Source: Sva-07 sp963774765
GTDB taxonomy: Bacteria; Actinomycetota; Acidimicrobiia; Acidimicrobiales; Ilumatobacteraceae
NCBI GenBank assembly: GCA_963774765.1
Contig: CAVZGP010000031.1
Span: 62,001-126,000 of the forward strand
Reading direction: 5' to 3'
DNA length: 64,000 nucleotides
Positions 51,801-60,586 of the stretch are shown piece by piece. The notes beneath the pieces are model-generated. The model was given only the letters and a program-made list of their open reading frames with translations. It did not search any database and was not told the DNA's origin. Position numbers and translations under genes: made by a program. Positions within the stretch are counted from its first letter, which is position 1. Every line of letters begins with the position of its first letter.

Positions 51801-52718
51801 TCAGATCCAGTCGATGGTGTCCACGATCGTCATCGTCAGCGGTCGCTGCACATCGACGCGGGAACCGATGTCGGGAACGCAGTCACCGTCGGGGACGAAT
51901 GTCATCGAGGTGTGCATGTGTGGTGCTTCGTGCAGGTCGAGTCGCTGGCGTTCGAAATGGAACGGACTGCGACCATCCGACAGGGGCGTGACGCCGTTGG
52001 CCGTGCCCGCGCCGATCATCACGAGATGACCGTCGTCGCCGACCGGTCCCTGGCGGTAGCCGGCGCACTGGCCGGCGCGAATTGGTCGGACGTCGAGGAC
52101 ATCAGCGCTCAGCTGCAGGGCCGACTTGTCGCCGTGCCACAACGACGTGCCGAGCCGGAGTCGATGGGTGTGTGTCGTCGGCAGCGACGTGTATGCCGGG
52201 TGGTCGAGATGGCTCAGCCAGACGGTCAGGTCGGCGTCGACGTCGGCCAGAATCGCTCGGACCTCCGCTGCGTGGTCCTCCGACGATCCTGCCAATGGGG
52301 GGTGGATGCTGACGCCGACCACGTCGAGTCCTCGTTGCTGCGCGGCGTCGATCAGGTCGATGCCGCCACCGTACCGATGCATCGACGACTCGAGCTTGAC
52401 GAGCACGCGCCCACCCCACCCGACGAGCGCGTCGAGGTGAGCGGTGTTGCCGACGGTGAGGATCGGATCGGTCGACACCGGGGCGACGAGCGTCGGTGTG
52501 AGCACCACGGCGTGCAGTTCGTCGGGAAGCCCGTCGAGTTCGTGCACGGTTCCGACCGCCACCGTGTCGCAGAACTCCGAAGCGATGCGAGCGAGCGCGA
52601 TGCGCCCGAACCCATACCCGTTGCCCTTCACGACGGGGACGAGCCCGTCGACCGTACTGGCGAGTTGGGCGACGTGGGCTCGCCACGGCGCGGTGCGAAC
52701 GGTGAGCGTGATCGTCAC
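51801..52718 (-). CDS. alanine-racemase-like PLP protein
   Basis: 305 residues, shorter than the usual ~370. The PLP lysine is in PVVKGNGYGFGRIALARIAS (lysine 31). Other family tracts are VLVKLESSMHRYGGG, RLGTSLWHG and, near the C-terminus, AGYRQGPVGDDGHLVMIGAG and MTFVPDGDCVPDIGSRV. The C-terminal beta-domain with its catalytic tyrosine is reduced. It may act on another amino acid or be an Alr-fold paralogue. It is followed at once by the DUF418-like gene, so the two may work together at the envelope. Confidence 0.65.
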   Translation of the reverse strand: MTITLTVRTAPWRAHVAQLASTVDGLVPVVKGNGYGFGRIALARIASEFCDTVAVGTVHELDGLPDELHAVVLTPTLVAPVSTDPILTVGNTAHLDALVGWGGRVLVKLESSMHRYGGGIDLIDAAQQRGLDVVGVSIHPPLAGSSEDHAAEVRAILADVDADLTVWLSHLDHPAYTSLPTTHTHRLRLGTSLWHGDKSALQLSADVLDVRPIRAGQCAGYRQGPVGDDGHLVMIGAGTANGVTPLSDGRSPFHFERQRLDLHEAPHMHTSMTFVPDGDCVPDIGSRVDVQRPLTMTIVDTIDWI

Positions 52719-52819
52719 GCCGGCGACGCTACTGCTGGTGCTGTCTCGCCGCGAGTCGACCGGCCGATCCTTGAATCCCGACTTTGTTGATCGGAATTGT
52801 CACCGATAACGTCGCCCGG

Positions 52820-53410
52820 GTGAACGTGCGAACGCTGCTGAGCTTTCCCGACCCGGTCAACGAGACGTCGGCCCGCCTGGTCGCCGCCGGTGTCGTCGTC
52901 GAGGTGGTCGCCTTCCTGGTGGTCCGCGAGTGGTGGGTGCTGGTTCCGATCACGTACGGATTCCTGGCTCGCGTGGCCACAGGTCCGACGTTGTCGCCGC
53001 TCGGCCAGTTCGTCACCAGGGTTGCAACTCCGGCAGTCGAGAACGTGTTGCGTGAGCGTCGTCCGGGCTTCGAGTCGCGTCAGGTACCCGGTCGGCCGAA
53101 GCGATTCGCCCAGTCGATCGGGTTGTGCTTCACCGCGTCTGCGTCGATCGCATGGGCGCTCGGCTCGCAGAACGTCGCGCTGATGCTGATTGGCCTGCTC
53201 GCCGTTGCGGCAGCACTCGAAGCCGCCTTCGCAATCTGCCTCGGCTGCATCGCCTACAGCGCGATCTGGGGCTGCGCCGACTGCGACGACATCAGCGACC
53301 GTCTCCGACGCGCGCTCGTCGAAGCTCGCGAGGATGTGCCCGGGGCCCACGCGGTCCCGGTCGTCAGTGCGGCGGTTGATGTGCCGGTTGACGTGCCGGC
53401 CATGCGCTGA
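52820..53410 (+). CDS. DUF4395 membrane protein
   Basis: 196 residues. FPDPVNETSARLVAAGVVVE, WWVLVPITYGFLARVATGPT then LSPLGQFVTRVATPAVENVL, RPKRFAQSIGLCFTA and AALEAAFAICLGCIAYSAIWG match DUF4395. Two or three helices surround a cytoplasmic loop; the C-G-C near the end is conserved in relatives that sit beside thioredoxin-like genes. The start is a GTG at 52820. It overlaps the 3' end of the convergent mftF by 47 bases. Confidence 0.75.
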   Translation: MNVRTLLSFPDPVNETSARLVAAGVVVEVVAFLVVREWWVLVPITYGFLARVATGPTLSPLGQFVTRVATPAVENVLRERRPGFESRQVPGRPKRFAQSIGLCFTASASIAWALGSQNVALMLIGLLAVAAALEAAFAICLGCIAYSAIWGCADCDDISDRLRRALVEAREDVPGAHAVPVVSAAVDVPVDVPAMR

Positions 53411-54608
53411 GGCGCGGGATGATCGGCGCGAGCGTCCGCAGTCGGAACATGCCCGTCCACACACCCCAGCCGTACGCGAGGTCGGTCGGCGCTCGCCGGA
53501 CGTTGCTCAGCAGGGCGATCGCTGCCCACCAACGTGCCCGGCGCGAGCAGAGCGCGACGATCGCGAGGATCGGCCACCACACACGGCGCGCCGCCTCGGC
53601 AAACTGCCGGCCGGCGAGCAGATGGCCGCGCATCGCCAAGTCGAACGACACGCGGGGAGGGATGTCGGGGAGCTTGCGAATCAAGGCCGCGCTGCTGCCC
53701 GCGCCCAGCGCCACCGCGGCAGGAAGCTGGCCGAGCAGCACCAGCGACCACGTCGCCGCGGTCCAGCCGTTGGCGTGGAGCGGCGACAGTGCTCGCGGAT
53801 GGCGCAGCGCCAGCGATGCGGCGGAGGTTCCGTACCCGGCGTGTTGGCGCAGTCGTGCTCGCCACGATTCGCGTGGTTGGTGCCAGACCGCTGCCGAGGG
53901 GTCGTAGCGACAGTGCCAGCCCGCCTCGTCGAGTCGCCACACCAGGTCGACGTCCTCGCCGAACCGCAGCAACTCGTCGAAGCCGCCGATCGCGTCCAGC
54001 GCCTCGACACGCACCACCAGCGCCGCGCCCGGCACGTAGCTGACCCGGGTCCCCGCTCGCACCCGAGCCGGCTGGTCGCCGAGGTCGAGCGGTGACCGCG
54101 CCTCGCCCCGGACCCGCGGCGCCACCAGCGCGACCCGTGGGTCGTCGAAGTGCCAGAGCAGCGTTGCCACCCAGTCGTGATCTGGTGTCGAGACGTCCGC
54201 GTCGAGGAAGACGACGAGCGGCGTTCCGATCAGGTTTCGTGCGGCATTTCGGGCAGCCGCGGGTCCCCGGTTGGTGTCGAGGCGAAGCCGCGCACCGACG
54301 ATCGGCGGAACCGATCCGTCGTCGACCGTGACCCGACCGTCGTCGTGGGCGATGCCGCCGAGCTGCGGGGTCACGACGGTGACGTCGTCGAGGCCGAACC
54401 GCCGAGGGTGGCCATCGACGTGTACCGGATGGGCAGCGCCGGCGTCGGCGAGGCGTTCGGTCAGCACGGACGGGTGCACCTCGCCGCCGGCTTCGATCTG
54501 CTCGACCACCGCAACACCTCCCGGGGTCAATCGGAACAGTCGCAGCGGCGAGCCTGCCAAGACCACCTGATCGAACCGCTGCCACGACGCATCGGTTCGA
54601 AAGCGCAC
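53364..54608 (-). CDS. mftF: mycofactocin glycosyltransferase
   Basis: 414 residues from GTG 54608. The N-terminus, FRTDASWQRFDQVVLAGSPL then RLFRLTPGGVAVVEQI, is distinctive of MftF. The family-2 glycosyltransferase part has NRGPAAARNAARNLIGTPLV then VFLDADV (the D-x-D-like metal site), YVPGAALVVRVEALDAIGGF and GEDVDLVWRLDEAGW. Membrane helices follow at the C-terminus. The usual VIPVRDR-type start of the GT2 domain is altered (VTVVTPQLGGIAHDDGRVTV) and is about ten residues shorter. It attaches glucose residues to the redox cofactor mycofactocin. Directly follows mftE. Confidence 0.82.
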   Translation of the reverse strand: MRFRTDASWQRFDQVVLAGSPLRLFRLTPGGVAVVEQIEAGGEVHPSVLTERLADAGAAHPVHVDGHPRRFGLDDVTVVTPQLGGIAHDDGRVTVDDGSVPPIVGARLRLDTNRGPAAARNAARNLIGTPLVVFLDADVSTPDHDWVATLLWHFDDPRVALVAPRVRGEARSPLDLGDQPARVRAGTRVSYVPGAALVVRVEALDAIGGFDELLRFGEDVDLVWRLDEAGWHCRYDPSAAVWHQPRESWRARLRQHAGYGTSAASLALRHPRALSPLHANGWTAATWSLVLLGQLPAAVALGAGSSAALIRKLPDIPPRVSFDLAMRGHLLAGRQFAEAARRVWWPILAIVALCSRRARWWAAIALLSNVRRAPTDLAYGWGVWTGMFRLRTLAPIIPRLSAWPARQPAHQPPH

Positions 54609-54609
54609 G

Positions 54610-55338
54610 TCAGCCGTCCGAGTCGGCGGGACCGAGCGGTCGCCAACGCTCGATCTGGTGGACGAGATCGTCGACGAACGCCGAGATGAACCGCTCGCCC
54701 TCCCGGCCGGACGCTCCATCGGGGTCGCCGAGCACGCCGTTGTCGCTCACGGCCCGCACTCCACGGTCGCGCAGGTCGGCAATGGCTGCGTCCGCTCCGC
54801 GCTCGGCGAGCTCGAGTCGCACCAGGCCGGGGTCGATCGCCAGCATCATCGAGGTCTCGATCCGTCCCGCGTGGAGGTCCGCAGGCCCACCGTCGCGACG
54901 CTGCGGCCACGAGGGCGACCACGCGAACGCGTGACGCCCCTCCGCGGTGACGACTTCGACCGCCTCGGTGATCGCCGCGTGGTTCCCACCGTGGCCGTTG
55001 ACCAACACGACTCCTGCAGCCCAGTCAGCGCTGCGCACCAACTCGACGAACACCGCCGTCGTCACCTCCGAACCGATCGACAGCGTGCCCGGGAAGTCCG
55101 CGTGCTCGCCCGATGCGCTCACGCTGATCGTCGGGCCGATCATCAACCCGTCGGTGCGGTGGACGGCCCGGCCGGCGAGTTCCTCGGCGATGATCGTGTC
55201 GGTCGCCAACGGGAGGTGGGGTCCGTGTTGCTCGGTCGAACCGACCGGAATCAACAGGATCGGCGCCGGTGCTTCGTCGGTTGTGCGGTGGCGGGCGATC
55301 CCGCCGACCTCCGGCCATGTTGCGTCGCCCAGTCGCAT
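54610..55338 (-). CDS. mftE: mycofactocin peptidase (creatininase family)
   Basis: 242 residues. ILLIPVGSTEQHGPHLPLATD then TIIAEEL is the creatininase metal site (E-x-H). NGHGGNHAAI is the second metal tract, and LHAGRIETSMMLAIDPGLV the third. In mycofactocin synthesis MftE releases the modified C-terminal dipeptide from the precursor peptide. The stop is one base before the start of mftF. The gene follows etfB with ten bases between. The genes for the precursor peptide, chaperone and radical SAM enzyme (mftA-C) and mftD are not in this window. Confidence 0.85.
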   Translation of the reverse strand: MRLGDATWPEVGGIARHRTTDEAPAPILLIPVGSTEQHGPHLPLATDTIIAEELAGRAVHRTDGLMIGPTISVSASGEHADFPGTLSIGSEVTTAVFVELVRSADWAAGVVLVNGHGGNHAAITEAVEVVTAEGRHAFAWSPSWPQRRDGGPADLHAGRIETSMMLAIDPGLVRLELAERGADAAIADLRDRGVRAVSDNGVLGDPDGASGREGERFISAFVDDLVHQIERWRPLGPADSDG

Positions 55339-55347
55339 CGTGACGCC

Positions 55348-56205
55348 TCAGTCGGCCCCGGGTCGCACCGCCGCAAGGGCGTCGAGGTATCCCCAGTCGC
55401 GGAGCTGGTCGAGGATCTTCGTTGCCGCTGCCGGAGGATCGAGCGTGACCAGTTCCGCGTGCGTGTCGGCTCCACCGATGTCGAGGATCTGTCGCACGCG
55501 GTCGAGCGATCCGCCAGTGGGTGCCGGCACCACTCTCGCTCGCGGTCGGTACGGATGGATCTCGGCTTCGGGAAGTCGACCGTGAGGCCCCCGCACGACC
55601 TCGACCGGCGCGGTCCGCGCTGCGAGAGAAGCGGCCAACGAGGCGCGCCGCAGGGACCCGGCTGATCCCTCGACCGAGAGGATGGCGGGCGCCGTGACAT
55701 CGAGGATCTCGCGGCGGCCGCCATCGAGGCGCCGAACCACTCGCAGCGCACCCACCGTGTCGGCGGACGTGCGTACCTCGAGCAGCCCGAGGGCCTGTGC
55801 GCTCGACAACTCGTGGGCGAGGAACGCCGGGACCGAACCGGTGCCCCGGTCGAGCGAGTAGTCGCCGCACAGCACGAGGTCGTGGTCGGTGAGGTGCTCG
55901 GCAAGCGCCACGGCGACGACCTGGCTGTCGAGTTCGGTCGATGCGTCGACGCGCAGCGCCGATGTCGCTCCGGCGGCGATCGCATCGCGGAGTACGTCAT
56001 CGGCGCTGGCGGGTCCGAGACCGATCACCATGATCTCGGACGGGGCCGCACCGGATTCGGTCTCGTCCACCGTGCCAAGGCGCTCCGCGATCGTCAACGC
56101 CACCTCGAGCGCGGCTTCGTCGGCCGCTGATACTCCTGACCACCGGCGGTCGGCCTCGCGCTCGCGATCGAGCGACACCCACTTCCAACAGACGGCGATC
56201 TTCAC
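55348..56205 (-). CDS. electron transfer flavoprotein beta subunit-like (mycofactocin-associated)
   Basis: 285 residues. VKIAVCWKWVSLDRE is an ETF beta-like opening. SAADEAALEVALTIAERLGT, VIGLGPASADDVLRDAIAAG and DLVLCGDYSLDRGTGSVPAFLA, then VVRRLDGGRREILDVTAPAIL fit the family but are divergent. It would bind AMP or serve as half of a flavoprotein with the alpha gene at 57915. GTG 56205 is the only nearby start that fits. The operon order and mftE/F contact tie it to mycofactocin re-oxidation. Confidence 0.72.
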   Translation of the reverse strand: MKIAVCWKWVSLDREREADRRWSGVSAADEAALEVALTIAERLGTVDETESGAAPSEIMVIGLGPASADDVLRDAIAAGATSALRVDASTELDSQVVAVALAEHLTDHDLVLCGDYSLDRGTGSVPAFLAHELSSAQALGLLEVRTSADTVGALRVVRRLDGGRREILDVTAPAILSVEGSAGSLRRASLAASLAARTAPVEVVRGPHGRLPEAEIHPYRPRARVVPAPTGGSLDRVRQILDIGGADTHAELVTLDPPAAATKILDQLRDWGYLDALAAVRPGAD

Positions 56206-56225
56206 GACGTGGACATCCGGCTCGG

Positions 56226-56522
56226 TCAGCTCCGCTTGAAGACGACGCCGTGGCCGCCTTCGGGGTAGTTCCAGGTGATCGCGCCTTCCTCGTTGCACAC
56301 GAGGTAGCAGGTGCCACATTCGAAACACTGCTCGTAGTTGAAGAGGATGCCACCGTCGCTCGTCGGCACGAACAGGTTGGCTGGACAGGCGACCACGCAG
56401 CCGCGCGTCGAGCAGTCGGCACAGATCTCGTCGTCGACGGTGATGTGGGCACGTTCGTGGATGTCGAACCGTGTCGTGCCGATCAGTTCCTCGAACGACA
56501 GCTCGGGCCAGCGCTCGCTCAT
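56226..56522 (-). CDS. fixX: FixX-like ferredoxin
   Basis: 98 residues. CADCSTRGCVVACPANLFVP and CFECGTCYLVCNEEGAITWN give two cysteine groups; the second is a complete CxxCxxC plus an isolated cysteine. The product would carry an iron-sulfur centre and act with FixC as a split version of ETF-ubiquinone oxidoreductase. The ATG at 56522 overlaps the FixC stop by four bases. Reads in a long upstream frame are shadows of fixC. Confidence 0.83.
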   Translation of the reverse strand: MSERWPELSFEELIGTTRFDIHERAHITVDDEICADCSTRGCVVACPANLFVPTSDGGILFNYEQCFECGTCYLVCNEEGAITWNYPEGGHGVVFKRS

Positions 56523-57820
56523 CCGAAGGTTCGCAGTCCGGCGAGCGCGTCGCTCGCGAGGTCCTTGAGCTTCACGCCGGCGCGCTTGCGCTCTTCGTCG
56601 AGGATCCGTCGCAACCCGGGCTTGGGCGTGGGGTTGTCGACGCGGAACATGCGCTCCACCGTATTGGCGATCATGTGCGGGTAGAGATGTTGGACGCGAT
56701 CGGACAGCACCAGCGACGGCGCACGTCGCAGCTTGCGGTGGTCGCGCAGCACGAACGTGTCGTTCAGCCGACGCTCGTACCCGGCGAGTCCGACCGCCGA
56801 GGTGTCGTCCGCAGCGAGTGCCTCGGCGGCGGCCTCGGCCGCGTACATCCCGCTCGCCATGGCGAAGTTCACGCCCTCCAACCAGATGCCCGCTGCGAGG
56901 CACATCGCCGCGGCGTCGCCCGCGACGAGAAGCCCCTCGCCTGTCATCTTCGGCATCATCGCGAGGCCTGCTTCGGGGATCACGTGCGCCGAGTACTCCT
57001 TGATCTCACCGCTCTCGACGAGTGGCGCGATCCCGGGATGCGCCTTCAGGTTGGCGATGATCTCCTCCGGGCGTAGCTTCTGCGCGGCGAGTTTCGGCAG
57101 CTTGAGCACGACGCCCACCGCAACGGTGTCGAGGTTCGTGTACACGAAACCGCCGCCGTTCACGCCCGATGTGCCCCCGAGGATCTCGATGTCGACGCCC
57201 TCGCGGTCGCGCACGCCGAAGCGCTCGTCGATCACGTGTTTGGGCAGCGCGATGGTCTCCTTGACGCCGACGGTGTAGTTGGCCGCGTCGACGTCGCCGT
57301 ACAGCCCGGCCTCCTTGGCGAGGAAGCTGTTCACGCCGTCGCAGGCGATCACGAGGCGAGCGTGAAGATCGCCGTCGGGCCGGTCGGTGGCGACGCCGAT
57401 CACCTGACCGCGTTCGTCGCGCAGCAGGCCGATGGCGGTGGTGGAACACACGAGTTGGGCGCCGTCGGCCTCGGCCTTGCTCGCGAGCCAATGGTCCCAG
57501 TCGGGCCGGAACGCCGTGGCGCCGTTGTACGGCGGATGACCCCAGTTCGCGGACCGGAAGTCGACGGTGAGTGCCTGGGTGTCGGTGAGCACCATCGTGG
57601 AGCGGCGCGTGATCCAGCGCTGGATGGGTGCCTCGTTCCACCAGTCCGGGTGCAACTGGTCGAGGATGCGCGGGTACACGACCCCGCCGTACATGTTCTT
57701 CGAGCCGGGGAACGAGCCCCGTTCGAGCAGGATCACCGAGTACCCCTTGCGCGCCAGCACCGTCGCCGCCGCCGACCCCGCCGGCCCCGCACCCACCACG
57801 ATGACGTCGACAGCGGTCAC
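56519..57820 (-). CDS. fixC: FixC-like ETF:quinone oxidoreductase
   Basis: 433 residues. FAD-binding VIVVGAGPAGSAAATVLARK at the start, GSKNMYGGVVYPRIL, LVIACDGVNSFLAKEAGL and GLLVAGDAAAMCLAAGIWLEGVNFAMASGMYAAEA (split as GLLVAGDAAAM and GIWLEGVNFAMASGMYA) are typical of FixC/ETF-QO. It would take electrons from the flavoprotein pair and pass them to the membrane quinone. It lies between the palindromic copy at 57842 and fixX. Confidence 0.85.
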   Translation of the reverse strand: MTAVDVIVVGAGPAGSAAATVLARKGYSVILLERGSFPGSKNMYGGVVYPRILDQLHPDWWNEAPIQRWITRRSTMVLTDTQALTVDFRSANWGHPPYNGATAFRPDWDHWLASKAEADGAQLVCSTTAIGLLRDERGQVIGVATDRPDGDLHARLVIACDGVNSFLAKEAGLYGDVDAANYTVGVKETIALPKHVIDERFGVRDREGVDIEILGGTSGVNGGGFVYTNLDTVAVGVVLKLPKLAAQKLRPEEIIANLKAHPGIAPLVESGEIKEYSAHVIPEAGLAMMPKMTGEGLLVAGDAAAMCLAAGIWLEGVNFAMASGMYAAEAAAEALAADDTSAVGLAGYERRLNDTFVLRDHRKLRRAPSLVLSDRVQHLYPHMIANTVERMFRVDNPTPKPGLRRILDEERKRAGVKLKDLASDALAGLRTFG

Positions 57821-57841
57821 GACGGCCCCAGCTCGTTCGCC

Positions 57842-57903
57842 CCACCCCGAAAAATGCCTGGATCTGCGCGCTCAGCGCGACAAACCAGGCATTTTTCGGG
57901 CTC
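57842..57903. repeat. 65-bp palindromic element, copy 2 (inside the ETF operon)
   Basis: CCCGAAAAATGCCTGG (57846-57861) and its complement (57885-57900) are perfect 16-base arms; the centre has GCGCGCTCAGCGCG. Against the inverse of copy 1 (17845-17909) only about three bases differ. It stands between the etfA stop (57915) and the fixC start (57820), so the transcript of the operon would contain this hairpin. Confidence 0.88.
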
Positions 57904-57914
57904 GGCGTTGGTCG

Positions 57915-58838
57915 TCACGAGGTCTCCTGGGGGGCGGCCGCCGCGTCGAGGAGGCGGAGGAGTTCGTTGAGTGTCGCGTTGGCGTCGGCGACGATCGCCA
58001 GATCGGACATCGACATCATCGGACAGTGGGGATCGGTGTTCACGCTGATGATGTGTTCGGGATGGCCGAGGCCGCTCGTGTGCTGCACGGCGCCGCTGAC
58101 GCCGAACGACAGATACAGGTCGGGGTCGATGACCACACCGGTTGTGCCGATCTGGCGGTCGTGATGCACCCATGAACGGTCGGTGATCACCCGAGTGGCG
58201 CCCATCACGCCGCCGATCGCGCCCGCGAAGCGGTCGAGTTGGACGAACCGGTCGCCACTGTCGAGGCCAGCGCCGCCGCCGACGATGCGGCTGGCTTCGG
58301 TGAGGTCCATCGTCTGGACGTCGGGCGGCAAGACCTCGACCACGTGCGCGTCGTGCGCTGGTGTGGGTTCGTCGACTTCGAGGTGGTGCACGTCGGGCGG
58401 CGTGTCGAGCGGCGGCCCGCCGCGTGTTCCCGGTTGGAGCGTGGCCACGAATGGGCCAGTGGGACGGAGTTCGTGGAGTTCGAGACCGCCGCGGCGAGCG
58501 ACACGAACGCGGTGGGCGCTCACCTCAGTGGCGCCCGCGAGCAGCGGTCGTTCGAGGGCCGCAGCGAGGCGTGGCGCCAGGTCGCGCCCGTCGGGGGAAT
58601 GGGGGAGAACGATGATGTCGCTGTCGGGAAGGCCCGCGATCACCGATGCCAGTGCGGCGGTCCAACGGCCGATCTCGACGGGACCGATCTCGGCGAGGAA
58701 CACCTCGGACGCGATGCCGTCGAGCGCCACGTCGGCGGCGCCCGATCCGACGATCACCACCCGTCCGCCGGCCTCGGCGATCGCGTCGGTTGCGCCAGCG
58801 GGCAGCACGCCGTCGCGAACCGGAACCAGAGCGATCAT
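57915..58838 (-). CDS. electron transfer flavoprotein alpha subunit-like (mycofactocin-associated)
   Basis: 307 residues. The N-terminal part is divergent (MIALVPVRDGVLPAGATDAI). The C-terminal FAD domain is clear: ASRIVGGGAGLDSGDRFVQL, GATRVITDRSWVHHDRQIGT, SFGVSGAVQHTSGLGHPEHI then ISVNTDPHCPMMSMSDLAIVAD. It is the first gene of the operon; a repeat pair lies upstream. It pairs with the beta subunit gene two genes later. Confidence 0.8.
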   Translation of the reverse strand: MIALVPVRDGVLPAGATDAIAEAGGRVVIVGSGAADVALDGIASEVFLAEIGPVEIGRWTAALASVIAGLPDSDIIVLPHSPDGRDLAPRLAAALERPLLAGATEVSAHRVRVARRGGLELHELRPTGPFVATLQPGTRGGPPLDTPPDVHHLEVDEPTPAHDAHVVEVLPPDVQTMDLTEASRIVGGGAGLDSGDRFVQLDRFAGAIGGVMGATRVITDRSWVHHDRQIGTTGVVIDPDLYLSFGVSGAVQHTSGLGHPEHIISVNTDPHCPMMSMSDLAIVADANATLNELLRLLDAAAAPQETS

Positions 58839-58895
58839 CCATCCAGCGTACGGTCGACGCCGTTGGCGTGCGCAATCATCCTCGTGCAGGTCAGC

Positions 58896-59005
58896 GGTGA
58901 GTGAAACCGCTGTATCCGGTCGGTTCGCTCATCGGTGGGTACCGGGGTTGGGTTGAGGTTGGGTTGCGATGAGCCAAACCGCTGTATCCGGTCGGTTCGC
59001 TCATC
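58896..59005. repeat. 38-bp palindrome, two copies (locus 5)
   Basis: Copies at 58896-58933 (degenerate left arm GGTGAGTGAA) and 58968-59005, period 72, the longest of the six loci. GAAACCGCTGTATCCGG is on the plus strand. It lies ten bases after the stop of the hydrolase gene (minus strand) and about 58 bases upstream of the etfA start. Confidence 0.88.
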
Positions 59006-59015
59006 GGTGGGGTCG

Positions 59016-60416
59016 TCAGCCTGAGTCGCGGGCACGTCGATACTCGCTCCGAGCCTCGTCGACGAGCGACGCGACATCGCGTGAGAGCAACACACCCTCC
59101 GCGACTGCGCTCCCGGCTGCTTCGGTGAAGCGCTCGATGTAGGTCGATTCATCGCCGTACATCGCGTCGAGTTCCGCGGCGCCGAACGGGTGGCTCGACC
59201 CCCACAGCATGCTGTAGATGTCCTGGCCGAGCGGGATGGCGCTGTTCTGCGCGACCGGCACATCGGCCTGCGGCAGGCGAACACCACCGATCGCGATGCC
59301 GTGGCCGTCGCGTACCACCTGCGCCGGGTCGCCGTCGAACTCGATCTTCGGCTGGATGGGAGGGGCCTCGCCGCCTCCGACCCATCGATTGAGGTGGTGG
59401 AGCGCAGCGTCGTAGAGCGGGGTGATGGCGATGCGGTTCATCTGTTGCATCACTGGTTGTGTCGTTGCAAACTCGCGCTCGTACTTCGGTGCCCGCACGT
59501 CCATGGACTGGATGGAGACGTGGCAGGTGCCGGCCGACTCCCAGTACCGGAACCGCTCGGTGTCGGCCTGTCGGACCTCGTAACAGGCCATCGCCTCCAA
59601 CTCGGAGTTGACCACCATCACCGGCACATCGAGGTCCTCACGGATGATGTTCGTGCCGCGCAGTCCAACACGCGAACCCGTTCCCGAGGCGGTCGGTGCG
59701 TTGATGTTGACGATCGCGTCGCCGACTTCGAGCACGGTGCCGGACCCGAAGTAGATCTGCAGGAAGTACCCGTCGAAGGCGCGTTCGGACGGATGGATGG
59801 CATTGACGTAGGTCGCGAGGCGGGCCGCCGACTGTGAGGCACCCATTCCGATGACTCGCTCGACGGTCAGACCGGCGAGCGGGTCGACCGTGCCGTCGCG
59901 ATCGGCGCCAACGGCGCGGGCGACCTGGGTGAAGATGTCGTAGGAGGCGTCGTCGGTCGGGATGCTCAACGACCCGTATCGGGTCGGGTCCCATGCCGCG
60001 AGACCTTGGCTGTTGGTCGGGAAGCCGTCGATGCCGACGCGCTGCACGGTGGCCAGCACGACTGCATACCCCTCGAAGAATTCCGGACTCTCGCCGTTGA
60101 ACAGCTCGTAGCCGGCGGTGACGTTGTTCCACGACACAGCGACCGTGCCGTTGAATCGGGTGGGATCGACGGGTCGATAGACCAACAGGCGTGTGATGAA
60201 CGGCACCGTTCCGCTCGCCTCGGCGACCCACTTGCCGTCGCGGCCCCACTCCGTCCCGTGCGCCTGACGAAATGTCGTCGCATCGCCGGCGAGGAAGAAC
60301 TCCTCGGCCACATAACCGTGATCGGCGAGGTCGAACAGCGGCTGACCGAACGGCCACCCGTGGTCACCACCGGTGATCGGCCCCTCGATCTTCTGTCGAC
60401 TGGCGATTTCGGTCAT
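59016..60416 (-). CDS. alpha/beta hydrolase domain-containing protein (PF20091-type)
   Basis: 466 residues. LLVYRPVDPTRFNGTVAVSW and NNVTAGYELFNGESPEFFEG, then VIGMGASQSAARLATYVNAI (nucleophile elbow GASQS, about residue 210), and HVSIQSMDVRAPK (histidine) are the family tracts. Hydrolase of unknown ester or amide substrate. The start at ATG 60416 follows GAGGGGAGC at a normal distance. 47 upstream codons in the frame are rejected. Confidence 0.78.
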   Translation of the reverse strand: MTEIASRQKIEGPITGGDHGWPFGQPLFDLADHGYVAEEFFLAGDATTFRQAHGTEWGRDGKWVAEASGTVPFITRLLVYRPVDPTRFNGTVAVSWNNVTAGYELFNGESPEFFEGYAVVLATVQRVGIDGFPTNSQGLAAWDPTRYGSLSIPTDDASYDIFTQVARAVGADRDGTVDPLAGLTVERVIGMGASQSAARLATYVNAIHPSERAFDGYFLQIYFGSGTVLEVGDAIVNINAPTASGTGSRVGLRGTNIIREDLDVPVMVVNSELEAMACYEVRQADTERFRYWESAGTCHVSIQSMDVRAPKYEREFATTQPVMQQMNRIAITPLYDAALHHLNRWVGGGEAPPIQPKIEFDGDPAQVVRDGHGIAIGGVRLPQADVPVAQNSAIPLGQDIYSMLWGSSHPFGAAELDAMYGDESTYIERFTEAAGSAVAEGVLLSRDVASLVDEARSEYRRARDSG

Positions 60417-60586
60417 CGTGCTCCCCTCAGGTGCGACCACCGCACCGACCAGCGACATCACAGCACGCTGGGCCTGCGAACCCGCAAGCGGACTCGATCG
60501 GCTGTGTCTTGTGGACTCGGTCGACGTGAGGAACTTGGGTACAGGTCCGTTCGACATGGCCAGACAACGCGGGCTCCACTGACACG

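Noticed and set aside
54609..54719. Longer start for mftF
   Set aside because: The added residues overlap mftE and are Ser/Arg-rich; the MftF homology begins at the GTG at 54608.
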